From assembly GCA_016839865.1 (NCBI GenBank), contig JAEOTN010000539.1, positions 1 to 17,403 of the forward strand: a stretch of DNA of 17,403 nt. The letters run 5' to 3'. Source of the DNA: Promethearchaeota archaeon (GTDB lineage: Archaea > Asgardarchaeota > Lokiarchaeia > Sigynarchaeales > MK-D1). Shown here piece by piece: positions 1 through 7,566 of the stretch. The notes under the pieces are model-generated. The model saw only the letters and a list, made by a program, of their open reading frames with translations, searched no databases and was not told the origin of the DNA. Numbering within the stretch: the stretch's first letter is position 1; each line of letters opens with the position of its first letter. Both the position numbers and the translations under genes were made by a program.

Positions 1-437
1 AATACTTGGGAGTGACACTCCTATTTACTGGAGTGATGGGTTTAGTGCAAGCATTGATTATTGTACCATTTGCGCAATATGGAGTTGATGTAGGGTCATT
101 ATATGCTATAATTATGGTACCTATCATATGCACCTTTCTTTTAACATACAGCGCACAGATTCTTTATGAATCATATGCTCAAGTTCCAAAAAAACGACCT
201 CCCCGTGTGAAGAAATGGCAAGATAAGATTCGAAAATTTCTCCGAAGAGAATTAATACGTCCTTCATTTATCGTGATAGTTTGTTTTATTCTATTATTTT
301 TCATATTTTATGGAATTTTCAGTGGGCTGAAATCAGTAAATAGTTTCTTAATTGCAGAGAACGTTGGAGCTATTGGTGCATTGATTTTTGCAACAGTATT
401 AGAAAGGCGAATTGTACCTCCAGAATATAATAAATAA
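1..437 (+). CDS. C-terminal part of a multi-pass membrane protein (5' end outside window)
   Basis: The reading frame is open to the left edge, so the true start lies outside the window; the first TTG at position 6 is probably an internal codon. About 144 residues are visible, with four hydrophobic stretches: near residues 3-25, 30-52, then after a basic loop rich in Lys/Arg/Pro (about 60-85) a third at 88-108 and a weaker fourth at about 115-130. The tail ends shortly after a charged ERR motif. The basic loop between the second and third segments is likely cytoplasmic by the positive-inside rule. I do not recognise the family; a transporter or flippase-like C-terminus is possible but unsupported. 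The HAD gene follows after 35 bases on the same strand, so the two may be cotranscribed. Confidence 0.6.
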   Translation, partial: YLGVTLLFTGVMGLVQALIIVPFAQYGVDVGSLYAIIMVPIICTFLLTYSAQILYESYAQVPKKRPPRVKKWQDKIRKFLRRELIRPSFIVIVCFILLFFIFYGIFSGLKSVNSFLIAENVGAIGALIFATVLERRIVPPEYNK

Positions 438-472
438 CTCTTCATTTTTCTTTTAATCTTGAGGGATAAATA

Positions 473-1204
473 ATGAGTGAAATTGTACCAAAGCAAATAG
501 GATTTATATTTGATCTCGATGGCACACTGCTGGATTCTACAAATCTAATCTCCCAAATTCCCGAGAAACTCGCTCAAAAATACAATGTCTCATTGGATGA
601 AAAATCTGCAATAGAAATCGAGGAAAAAATAGTAAGTACATTAAAAGGAAAAAGTTCAAAATTTCTTGTATTAGGTCTAATTTTTTTTGTTGCAAAGAAA
701 TATGGAGTTCCTTGGTATCTACGAATTCAATATGCGATTGATGCAGGAAAGATCTATAAAACCCTAATAAGGACTGTAGCTATCATATCAGGAGTTAGAG
801 AAACCTTAGATTTTTTAATCCAAAAGCGTATTAGAATTGCGATAAATACTACAGCAAGTAAAAAAGAAGTATTAGACCGTTTTGAGAAACGCATGGAATT
901 ATTAGAGCTATTTGAGGATTTTGTTATCACACGCTCAGATGTTGAGAGATTAAAACCACATCCAGAGAGTATTAACATTCTTAGTAATCAGATGGACATT
1001 CCAATTCCAAATTTGGTAATGGTTGGTGATATGGATTCGGATATACAGGCTGGTCAAAATGCAGGTTGTACTACAATCGGGGTTTTATCTGGTTATGCTA
1101 CCAAAGAAATGATGGAAAAGTACAATCCTGATTTCATTATTGATAGTGTAAAAGACCTACCATTGATTTTTTCCTCGTTGGTAAAAAAAATCCATTCTCA
1201 ATAG
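473..1204 (+). CDS. HAD-superfamily phosphatase (phosphoglycolate phosphatase-like)
   Basis: A 243-residue haloacid-dehalogenase phosphohydrolase. All four HAD motifs are visible: motif I FDLDGTLLDS with nucleophile D14 and acid/base D16; motif II around INTTAS (T126/T127); motif III lysine K161 in LKPHPE; and motif IV GDMDSD with D186 and D190 binding Mg2+. The insert between motifs I and II (about residues 22-105) is a helical cap of the C1 type, typical of phosphoglycolate phosphatase, beta-phosphoglucomutase and phosphoserine phosphatase relatives. The substrate cannot be read from sequence; a small sugar or acid phosphate is likely. The ATG start is preceded by GAGGGAT, a reasonable ribosome site. 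No membrane segment is present, so it should be cytosolic. It may share a transcript with the membrane gene just upstream. Catalytic competence looks intact. Confidence 0.85.
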   Translation: MSEIVPKQIGFIFDLDGTLLDSTNLISQIPEKLAQKYNVSLDEKSAIEIEEKIVSTLKGKSSKFLVLGLIFFVAKKYGVPWYLRIQYAIDAGKIYKTLIRTVAIISGVRETLDFLIQKRIRIAINTTASKKEVLDRFEKRMELLELFEDFVITRSDVERLKPHPESINILSNQMDIPIPNLVMVGDMDSDIQAGQNAGCTTIGVLSGYATKEMMEKYNPDFIIDSVKDLPLIFSSLVKKIHSQ

Positions 1205-1281
1205 AATTGCAATCCTAAAGTTTATGTCAAACTAAGGATATTAGATTTCTTGTTGTTAGAATTTTTAGGAGTTGGGAAGAA

Positions 1282-1845
1282 ATTCCAGTTGTTACTATTA
1301 AAATCGATGAGGCAATGTTCAAAACTCTTAAACTAAAATTTCCCTATCATGGTGATATATCAAGGGTTATTCGTAATGCAATCCGTGCAATCAATAAGGG
1401 AATTGAATTCTCATCAGAAGGAAACTTATCGAAATTGAATGATGAACCTGCAGTATGCTTGTCAGCAGTTAACTTTGGTACCATGGTTGAAAATATCAAA
1501 GATGAAAATACTTTGAAGAAAATTGCAATAATGAATGCCGATCAAGTTAACGAAGAATTCTATAAAAAAGGAATTCATTCAAAAAATGCGATAAAAACTG
1601 TATTTGAGCTTTTAGAATTAGCCAATATCTTACAATACAAAATCGTGGAACAAGAACATCAGTCTAATGCAGTAATTGTATATATTGAAGAAATTGTGTT
1701 TTCAGCTCGTGCTATTCAACACTATTTTTATGAATATATTCGTTATTTTTGTAAAGCTAACAGGCTAAATCTTGAAATCAGCGAATCTGAAAGTGGATTA
1801 CCGATATTTCGAGTTAGTACAAATGATGGGAGTGTGTTTATATAA
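1282..1845 (+). CDS. Putative ribbon-helix-helix (RHH) DNA-binding protein with unknown C-terminal domain
   Basis: The first canonical ATG is at 1315 (176 residues), but the frame is open back to 1219 and the residues just upstream read IPVVTIKIDEAM. VTIKID followed by a helix, a turn (HGDIS) and a second helix (RVIRNAIRAINKG) matches the strand-helix-helix pattern of CopG/NikR/Arc-type repressors, where the N-terminal strand contacts DNA. The strand lies before the ATG, so I place the start at ATT 1282, which has AGGAG (1267-1271) 10 bases ahead; no ATG, GTG or TTG exists in frame between the upstream stop and 1315. The remaining ~140 residues are mostly helical with a late strand-helix-strand and match nothing I know. 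Its stop codon overlaps the ATG of the response regulator by one base, implying translational coupling. The RHH call is by eye; if the start is 1315, the protein lacks the strand. Confidence 0.6.
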   Translation: MPVVTIKIDEAMFKTLKLKFPYHGDISRVIRNAIRAINKGIEFSSEGNLSKLNDEPAVCLSAVNFGTMVENIKDENTLKKIAIMNADQVNEEFYKKGIHSKNAIKTVFELLELANILQYKIVEQEHQSNAVIVYIEEIVFSARAIQHYFYEYIRYFCKANRLNLEISESESGLPIFRVSTNDGSVFI

Positions 1846-2699
1846 TGGTAACCACCTCTTCACAATCACATTTAGGAAAAATCCTAGTTATTGACGACGA
1901 AATTAGTATTCGGAAAACCATCGGCACTATGTTGACAAAACAAAATTACTATGTAGAAACAGCTGAAAGTTTCCAGGCAATTAAAGACAGACTGTTTATT
2001 GCTGATTATGATGCTTTGATATTGGATATCGTCCTCCCTGATGTGGATGGGATCACCATTTTGCATGAAATCAATAAGGCAAATCTGAATTTACCTACAA
2101 TAATGTTAACTGGTGCACCCAGTCTAGAAACAGCAAAAATGTCTGTGAAATATGGTGCATTTGACTATCTAATCAAACCAGTAAAAAAAGAAGTACTTCT
2201 TAATGAATTGAGGAATGCTATCCAAAAGAAACGACTAGTGGATACAAAGAAAGCCTTGTTAAATGAACTTCATTTGAAAAATGAAGAACTCGAACTACAA
2301 GTGGAGCGGCGTACTCAAGAACTAAAACTTTCTGAGATTAGATACCGAACTGTTATTGAATCTGTCAATGATATGATTATCATAACCGATCCTACTGGAA
2401 AAATCAAATTTTCGAACGGTACTTTCATGGATGAAGTTTCGAAACTATATAATCATGATATTCCGTTTAAAGATGTGAAAGATAGATACATTGGGGATTA
2501 TTTCAAGATACAAAATGACATGACTATGGATAACATTTTTGGTCGAATTTCTGAGGGAGGAGAAGTAAATTCCCTTCCGATTTCATTAATTCACTCCGAA
2601 TCAGAAACAACCAAACTATATCTATTCATGCGTGGTATTTTCAATGAAGATCTCATTTTGCAGGAGATTGTATTCATAATCAGTAAGTCCTCCTTGTGA
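1845..2699 (+). CDS. Response regulator: REC receiver, coiled-coil linker, PAS domain
   Basis: A 284-residue two-component receiver protein. The REC domain covers about residues 11-128, with acidic pocket D17/D18, phosphoacceptor D61 in LILDIVLPD, T89 in MLTGA and K111 in LIKPVK, so phosphorylation should be possible. Residues 128-163 are a charged heptad-like linker (NEELELQVERRTQEL), the kind that joins REC to a PAS or kinase domain. From about 165 to the end is a PAS domain (RTVIESVNDMIIITDPTGKI). There is no HisKA/HATPase kinase, no DNA-binding helix-turn-helix and no enzyme output domain, an arrangement common among archaeal regulators that act through partner proteins. The ATG is embedded in the stop of the preceding RHH-like gene (TAATG), which makes that protein the obvious partner. 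No histidine kinase is encoded in the window. Confidence 0.88.
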   Translation: MVTTSSQSHLGKILVIDDEISIRKTIGTMLTKQNYYVETAESFQAIKDRLFIADYDALILDIVLPDVDGITILHEINKANLNLPTIMLTGAPSLETAKMSVKYGAFDYLIKPVKKEVLLNELRNAIQKKRLVDTKKALLNELHLKNEELELQVERRTQELKLSEIRYRTVIESVNDMIIITDPTGKIKFSNGTFMDEVSKLYNHDIPFKDVKDRYIGDYFKIQNDMTMDNIFGRISEGGEVNSLPISLIHSESETTKLYLFMRGIFNEDLILQEIVFIISKSSL

Positions 2700-2774
2700 A
2701 ATCAAGAAAATATCTAATAGGTATTAGAAAGATTCCAAAAACACAAACTAATATCAATTTTTACTAGTATTCAC

Positions 2775-3257
2775 TTGAGCGATATGACTTCTGGGGAACA
2801 AGTAATATTTCTAATAGCGTACAAAGATGTAAAACTTGGACCAATTCTTCTAGGACAAAAATATCTTAGAAATCCCGGGATGCCTCATTTTTCAGAATCT
2901 GTATTGAAAAATATTACTATCGATTCATTGTTAACCCGATCAAATCCACTTATTCTTTATATAAAAGATGAGAATCAAATTCCATATTTAATCCAAGTGA
3001 AGAAATTTTCTGATTCCACTCTCTCTTCTAAATCCTTGTTTACTTCGTCAATTGCAATTATCTTCATCATTCCAAAAGAAAATCAACACAAATTTCCAAT
3101 TCCTATACGAAAGGAATTCGTACGACGAATCTACAATGAGTGTAAATGCACAGAAAGTGCTGAGTATTTTGTGTTTAATTTCAATTTACGATTGGGAGAA
3201 TATATAGATACGGTTAAAACCCAGAATCCTACAAATGCATTAAATTCTCCCGCATAA
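2775..3257 (+). CDS. Small protein of unknown function in the regulatory cluster
   Basis: I do not recognise this 160-residue protein. It alternates hydrophobic strands (VIFLIAY near residue 10, PLILYIK near 58, PYLIQVKKF near 69, SIAIIFIIP near 91) with helices (RKEFVRRIYNEC near 113), suggesting a soluble alpha/beta fold; no signal peptide or transmembrane helix is convincing. The start is uncertain: TTG at 2775 or ATG at 2784, neither with a clear ribosome site, and the frame is open back to 2721 without another usual start codon. It follows the REC-PAS gene by 75 bases on the same strand and precedes a small hairpin, so it is probably the last gene of that cluster. A role in the same signalling circuit is inference from position only. 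Confidence 0.55.
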   Translation: MSDMTSGEQVIFLIAYKDVKLGPILLGQKYLRNPGMPHFSESVLKNITIDSLLTRSNPLILYIKDENQIPYLIQVKKFSDSTLSSKSLFTSSIAIIFIIPKENQHKFPIPIRKEFVRRIYNECKCTESAEYFVFNFNLRLGEYIDTVKTQNPTNALNSPA

Positions 3258-3258
3258 T

Positions 3259-3279
3259 TGGGAAAAAAATCCCATATTT
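3259..3279 (+). terminator. Small hairpin after the regulatory cluster
   Basis: Directly after the stop of the 160-residue gene, TGGGA (3259-3263) pairs with TCCCA (3270-3274) around an A-rich 6-base loop, followed by a short T-rich stretch. The stem is only 5 bp, so this is a weak candidate for transcript end or 3' processing. Confidence 0.3.
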
Positions 3280-3302
3280 TGAAGCTAATTAAGAGAGTTA
3301 GG

Positions 3303-3318
3303 AGAAGATTTTTTAATA
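3303..3318 (+). promoter_or_regulatory. Candidate BRE/TATA promoter for the branched-chain aminotransferase
   Basis: AGAAGA followed by TTTTTTAATA resembles an archaeal BRE plus TATA box. Transcription would begin near 3340, giving a leader of about 35 bases that contains AAGGTG (3359-3364) as ribosome site, 11 bases before the ATG at 3376. Confidence 0.4.
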
Positions 3319-3375
3319 CAAAGTTTGTAAAGTGATACTATCGTTTTCTCAGCACGTCAAGGTGCACAAATACAA

Positions 3376-4446
3376 ATGCAAATCAAAGTTGACATTGTTC
3401 CCGAAAATGAGTGTAAACAGAAACCAGAAGATGAATCCGCTCTTAAATTCGGTGAAATATTTACTGACCATTATTTCTCCATGAAATGGAATGAAACTGA
3501 TGGTTGGCATGATGCACACATAAAAAAGTATGAACCATTCTTAATATCTCCTGCGGCAATTGTTCTTCATTATGCAAATGAAATTTTTGAAGGATTAAAA
3601 GCCTATAGAACCCCTAAAGGAGATATTCAGTTATTTAGACCGCGAAAAAACTTCGAGCGTTTGAATAGAAGTGCAGATCGGATGGTTCTTCCTCAAATAG
3701 ACATTGACTTCGTTATTAAGGCATTGAAAAAGCTATTAGCTTTAGATAAGGATTGGGTACCCTCAACTCCTGGTACGTCTTTATACATTCGTCCTGCGAT
3801 GATCGGAATCGATCCATGCATAGGAGTACGTCCTCCCAGCGAAGTCCTTTTTTACATCATAATAGGTCCAGTTGGTCCTTACTTTCCAGAAGGATTTAAA
3901 CCTGTTAACATCCTTGTAGAAACTACGTATGTAAGAGCAGCGGGTAAAGGAGGCACAGGGGATGCAAAATGTGGCGGAAATTATGCAGGGAGTTTAAAAG
4001 CGTCGACCTTAGCAAAGAAAAAAGGTTATGCTCAAGTCTTATGGTTGGATCAGGAGAAAAAATATGTCGAGGAAGTTGGAACTATGAACATGGTGTTTGT
4101 TTTCGAAGATGAAATCGTAACAGCACCATTAGATGGCAGTATCCTACCTGGAATCACAAGAGATTCTATCCTTTCTATATGTAAAAATTGGGGTTATAAA
4201 GTAACCGAAAGAAAACTATCAATACAGGAAGTCGTTGATGGGATAAAAACTGGCAAATTAAAAGAGGCATTTGGTTGTGGTACAGCAGCAATTATTACCC
4301 CAACTGGAAAACTCAATTATAAGAATGAAGATCATATAATCAACAATGGTGAAATTGGAGATCTAACTCAGAAATTATATGATTATTTAATTGGTATTCA
4401 GTATGGTTTATTACCTGATGAATATGAATGGACTGAACTGATTTAG
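3376..4446 (+). CDS. ilvE: Branched-chain amino acid aminotransferase
   Basis: A 356-residue class IV (fold type IV) PLP aminotransferase that interconverts branched-chain 2-oxo acids and Leu, Ile and Val with glutamate. The Schiff-base lysine is K198 in GDAKCGGNYA; other family signatures are the N-terminal YANEIFEGLKAYR (about 66-78), SLYIRP (135-140), EEVGTMN with the conserved Glu (232-238), the ILPGITRDSIL block (256-266) and the phosphate-binding GCGTA (300-304). Length and motifs match the long bacterial/eukaryotic BCAT subtype better than the roughly 300-residue short type. AAGGTG 11 bases upstream supports the ATG. It is cytosolic and single-domain. Its last four bases overlap the end of the convergent shikimate kinase gene. 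With LeuC/LeuD further right it suggests that this organism makes its own branched-chain amino acids. Confidence 0.95.
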   Translation: MQIKVDIVPENECKQKPEDESALKFGEIFTDHYFSMKWNETDGWHDAHIKKYEPFLISPAAIVLHYANEIFEGLKAYRTPKGDIQLFRPRKNFERLNRSADRMVLPQIDIDFVIKALKKLLALDKDWVPSTPGTSLYIRPAMIGIDPCIGVRPPSEVLFYIIIGPVGPYFPEGFKPVNILVETTYVRAAGKGGTGDAKCGGNYAGSLKASTLAKKKGYAQVLWLDQEKKYVEEVGTMNMVFVFEDEIVTAPLDGSILPGITRDSILSICKNWGYKVTERKLSIQEVVDGIKTGKLKEAFGCGTAAIITPTGKLNYKNEDHIINNGEIGDLTQKLYDYLIGIQYGLLPDEYEWTELI

Positions 4447-4955
4447 GTCTTATTCTGAACTTTTTCTTTTATTTCTGTCACAATTTTCCGAATTTCTTTT
4501 TTATCAACTTCAATTGTGAAATCAGCAAAATGATTGTATAATATTTCTCTAGAATGAAATAAATCCTCAAATTCCGATAAATTATCAGGAGAGAACAATG
4601 GTCGTGTATCGGATGTCTTAATTCTTTGTACTACTGTGTCGAAACTACATTTTAAGAAAATTATTATCCCATTTTCTGATAAGAATTCCATGTTTTCTTG
4701 TGCTAAAACAATTCCTCCTCCTGTTGCCATGACTAAATTTGATCGTCCACTCATTTCTCGGGCTAAATCATCCTCCTTAAGACGGAAAAATGATTCTCCT
4801 TTGGTCCCAAAAATTTCTGAAATGGTCATGTTCGTATTATGTTGGATTATATCGTCAAAGTCAGTAAAAGTCTTATCTAATTCATATGCTAATTGTTTTG
4901 CTATAGTAGTTTTCCCAGATCCCATGAATCCGATGAGGATAATATTTGATTTCAT
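4443..4955 (-). CDS. aroK: Shikimate kinase, bacterial (NMP-kinase-fold) type
   Basis: A 170-residue P-loop kinase that phosphorylates shikimate to shikimate-3-phosphate with ATP. Visible motifs: Walker A GFMGSGKTT (9-17), FDD with D34 as shikimate ligand, R58 in FFR, the glycine triplet ATGGG (77-81), lid arginine R118 in TRPL, and R136 of the RxxxY shikimate-binding motif (140). Length is typical of AroK. Archaea usually carry an unrelated GHMP-superfamily shikimate kinase, so this form points to acquisition from bacteria or a lineage with bacterial-type enzymes. The ATG overlaps the stop of the upstream membrane protein (ATGA), giving a two-gene unit; the 3' end overlaps ilvE by four bases. 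Gluconate kinase or another small kinase is less likely given the shikimate-binding residues and the aroE and aroD neighbours. Confidence 0.9.
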   Translation of the reverse strand: MKSNIILIGFMGSGKTTIAKQLAYELDKTFTDFDDIIQHNTNMTISEIFGTKGESFFRLKEDDLAREMSGRSNLVMATGGGIVLAQENMEFLSENGIIIFLKCSFDTVVQRIKTSDTRPLFSPDNLSEFEDLFHSREILYNHFADFTIEVDKKEIRKIVTEIKEKVQNKT

Positions 4956-5473
4956 TTCCCTTTCCTGAGTTTAGCATACTTGTTTTTTTTTATGATCAAA
5001 TAATCACGTATACCTTGAGGAACATCAAGCTTGAGCAAACTGGATGTGATATTATAAGCGTCCCTATAATTACCCCGTTTTGCCAAAGAATTCATCTGCA
5101 TCACCCTTGATGCGACATCTTTATTCGCGTCAAAATAGTCTCTAACTTCTTTCTCACGCTTTTCTTTTACTAGGATTAATTTCTTACCTGAAAAAGGAAT
5201 AATCTGCTCAGATTTCTTCTTTATCATCCGACCAACAATACGGATACCTTGACCTATTATAAGAACTCCAAAAGATATTCCAAACTGCCACCATTTGAAA
5301 TTAGAAGATAAAATGATTACCATGGAAATTATTGAAATACCAGCTAATCCGGTAAGTATCCAACCAAGATATACCAGAAATTTACCCCAAGCAAGTAGTT
5401 TTGATCTTTGATCTTGAGTATTCAAACCATATTCTGATAATGAATTTTCATGAGAATTATTTTTTGTATTCAT
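4952..5473 (-). CDS. Two-TM membrane protein of unknown function, upstream of aroK
   Basis: A 173-residue protein with a polar N-terminus (1-28), two transmembrane helices (about 32-56 and 62-84) and a charged cytoplasmic-looking C-terminal half. That half has a very basic stretch (KEKREKEVRDYF, about 103-114) and then two or three short amphipathic helices (SRVMQMNSLAKRGNYRDAY, about 122-140) with the spacing of a single TPR-like hairpin. I do not know the family. It is translated in tight coupling with shikimate kinase (four-base ATGA overlap), so the two proteins are made together, but a direct role in the shikimate pathway is only inference. It diverges from aroE across 46 bases. Confidence 0.65.
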   Translation of the reverse strand: MNTKNNSHENSLSEYGLNTQDQRSKLLAWGKFLVYLGWILTGLAGISIISMVIILSSNFKWWQFGISFGVLIIGQGIRIVGRMIKKKSEQIIPFSGKKLILVKEKREKEVRDYFDANKDVASRVMQMNSLAKRGNYRDAYNITSSLLKLDVPQGIRDYLIIKKNKYAKLRKGK

Positions 5474-5519
5474 GGTTCTTGGTGTAAATTATTAACCCCT
5501 AATATTATACCTTATAGTT
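5474..5519. promoter_or_regulatory. 46-bp divergent promoter region between aroK unit and aroE
   Basis: Only 46 bases separate the two divergent ATGs. On the minus strand TATAATATT sits about 28-36 bases before the membrane-protein ATG; on the plus strand AAATTATTA sits about 25-33 bases before the aroE ATG. Both spacings imply leaderless or very short-leader transcripts, and neither gene has a ribosome site. The boxes nearly touch, so the two promoters probably compete or are co-regulated. Confidence 0.4.
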
Positions 5520-6374
5520 ATGGAAGATTGCTCCTTTTATTTAATTGGGGATCCTGTGGAACACTCAATTTCACCCTTTATACATAATGCTGCTTTTAAA
5601 AATCAAAATCTTCCATATAAATACAAGAAACTACAAGTACCGATTAGAAATCTACCGGATGTTCTCAGAACATTCACAGAATCAAAAACCTTAGGATTCA
5701 ACGTAACAATTCCATTAAAAACTATAATATTCAACCATTTAGATGAAATTTCATCAATAGGTAAGTATATCGGCGCAATAAATACTGTAAAGATAGAAAA
5801 CGGTAGATTTCTAGGCACAAATACTGATCTTGAGGGAATTCATTTAGCTATAACAAAATCTGGATTTAAACCAGAGGAATATAATGAGATTCTCATGATC
5901 GGTGCAGGAGGAGCAGCACGAGCTGTAGCATATCACTTCTCTCAATATGATATTAAAATAAGAATTGTAAACCGGACTATTAGCACAAGCCAAAAATTGC
6001 TTCATGATATAAAGAATCTGCCCTCAACAATTGCTCAAATCGAAGTTCCATCTCAAAATGATGCATCCTCATATCACAATGCTGATTTAATAATTAACAC
6101 AACACCCGTTGGGATGTGGCCAAATATTCACGAAGATCCTTTATCTGGTTATACACCTCATTCGAATCAATGGGTTTTTGATCTTGTTTATAATCCCATT
6201 GAAACATCATTGATAAAAAAATCCAAGGAAAATGGATGTGAGATAATAACTGGTCTTGATATGCTTATCTATCAAGCTGCATCAGCCTTTAAATACTGGA
6301 CTGGGATATATCCCGATGTTAAAATAATGCAAAAAGCAGCAATTGAAGCTTTAAACCTTATTTCTTCAAAATGA
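5520..6374 (+). CDS. aroE: Shikimate dehydrogenase (NADP-dependent)
   Basis: A 284-residue shikimate dehydrogenase reducing 3-dehydroshikimate to shikimate. Family signatures are all present: the substrate serines in HSISPFIHN (15-23), NVTIPLK with catalytic K67, AINTV with N88, GTNTD with D103, the Rossmann loop GAGGAARA (128-135), NRT (151-153) that reads the adenosine phosphate of NADPH, the NTTPVGM block (193-199), and the C-terminal GLDMLIYQAA with Q252. Length is typical of the monofunctional enzyme. There is no ribosome site before the ATG, and an AT-rich box about 30 bases upstream suggests a leaderless message. It is divergent from the aroK unit and its last 17 bases overlap the convergent DRG GTPase gene. 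AroD, the preceding enzyme, lies about 1.2 kb downstream on the other strand. Confidence 0.94.
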   Translation: MEDCSFYLIGDPVEHSISPFIHNAAFKNQNLPYKYKKLQVPIRNLPDVLRTFTESKTLGFNVTIPLKTIIFNHLDEISSIGKYIGAINTVKIENGRFLGTNTDLEGIHLAITKSGFKPEEYNEILMIGAGGAARAVAYHFSQYDIKIRIVNRTISTSQKLLHDIKNLPSTIAQIEVPSQNDASSYHNADLIINTTPVGMWPNIHEDPLSGYTPHSNQWVFDLVYNPIETSLIKKSKENGCEIITGLDMLIYQAASAFKYWTGIYPDVKIMQKAAIEALNLISSK

Positions 6375-7488
6375 TCGTGATTTCATCACCATCGAGCATT
6401 TCATGGTCTTTACGAATAAATCTTTGACCCGGATGTTTAGCACTCGGTCCCCATATCAATGCATATTTGTACAAGCGAACAAAATCCTTATGAATTTTTT
6501 TACATACATCTTCAATTGTGCTATGGCGTTTCAAAATCATAGGATCATCATAATCCGCTTCTTTATTGGGAGCTTTGTTAAATATTCGGATTAGCTGTAA
6601 TTTTTCGAAAATTTTTGCTTGTAATTCTTCTATATTTTGTTTTTCTAATGCGGAAACTGTAACATAGTCTGTATTGGGTAATAATTTTGGTAATTTCTTC
6701 AGCTCATCCTTACTAGCAAGATCGACTTTGTTTACTATAACAAATTCTCGAATATAATTACGATTTCCTTGAATTCCATCAATGAATTCATCAGGACTCA
6801 AGTCTTCATATAAGAAAACACTTGCATTACGTTTTTTATAAGCATTCATGATGGTTTTAACGAGATCCTCATTCAAAATAGATTGTTTTACCTGAGATGT
6901 GATCCCAACTCCACCTTTCTGTCTTCCACGGATCTCCATTCGAGGAGGTTTCCCATTCAAACGGATTCCTACATTATAAAGTTCCTGTCGGATGTCATCT
7001 AGATCAGTTGTATTTAACTTACCATCCTCTTGAAAACAAATAATAATTAAGATTAAATCTGCGGTTCGAACAGCTCCGAGAATTTCTTTTCCTCTCCCTT
7101 TCCCTTGAGCTGCACCTAAAATAATTCCTGGTAAGTCTATTAACTGTATACTTGCGCCTTTTATTTCCATCATTCCAGGAATCGCTCGTAAAGTAGTGAA
7201 ATCATATGAAGCAACTTTTGAATCCGTTCGTCCCCCAGTCAGCTCATTCAGAAGAGACGATTTTCCGACACTTGGAAAGCCGATAAATGCAACTTGAGCA
7301 TCTCCCGCTTTCTTAATCCCGAATCCTGAACCCCCACCCTTCTTGGAACTGGTGATCTCAACCAACTGTGTACGGAGTTTCGATAATTGAGATTTGATCT
7401 CACATATCGACTTCATCGTATGTTTATTTGGGGTTGTTTTTGCTAGACGTTCCTCAAGGTCAGCGATTTTCTCTTCTACTTTAGACAT
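6358..7488 (-). CDS. DRG-family Obg-like GTPase with TGS domain
   Basis: A 376-residue GTPase of the DRG (developmentally regulated GTP-binding) branch of the Obg family, found in archaea and eukaryotes and linked to translating ribosomes. An N-terminal helical region (1-50) precedes the basic glycine-rich GGGSGFGIKKAGDA linker. The G domain has G1 GFPSVGKSS (70-78), the conserved switch region around YDFTTLRAIPG (95-105), G3 DLPG (118-121), G4 NKVD (253-256) and G5 SAL (279-281). A substrate-like insertion (about 150-245) is typical of DRG. The C-terminal TGS domain (about 300-376) carries HPGQRFIRKDHEMLDGDEITI-type sequence. It lies among aro genes on the minus strand, 78 bases after aroD, and is probably an independent housekeeping gene. 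This is one of the best markers that the DNA is archaeal. Confidence 0.93.
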   Translation of the reverse strand: MSKVEEKIADLEERLAKTTPNKHTMKSICEIKSQLSKLRTQLVEITSSKKGGGSGFGIKKAGDAQVAFIGFPSVGKSSLLNELTGGRTDSKVASYDFTTLRAIPGMMEIKGASIQLIDLPGIILGAAQGKGRGKEILGAVRTADLILIIICFQEDGKLNTTDLDDIRQELYNVGIRLNGKPPRMEIRGRQKGGVGITSQVKQSILNEDLVKTIMNAYKKRNASVFLYEDLSPDEFIDGIQGNRNYIREFVIVNKVDLASKDELKKLPKLLPNTDYVTVSALEKQNIEELQAKIFEKLQLIRIFNKAPNKEADYDDPMILKRHSTIEDVCKKIHKDFVRLYKYALIWGPSAKHPGQRFIRKDHEMLDGDEITIILKK

Positions 7489-7566
7489 TTTTGAGTCTTT
7501 TTGGTCTTTTTTTTATCAATCAATACGTGTAATTAATCAGAAAAAATAATGTTTTCGGTTCCTAGA

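Noticed and set aside
754..978. 74-residue minus-strand ORF inside the HAD gene
   Set aside because: It is antisense to an intact HAD phosphatase and has no ribosome site or recognisable domain.
4636..4968. 110-residue plus-strand ORF opposite shikimate kinase
   Set aside because: It lies wholly antisense to aroK and its junction with the upstream gene; the minus-strand frame has all kinase motifs, and this frame has no recognisable domain.
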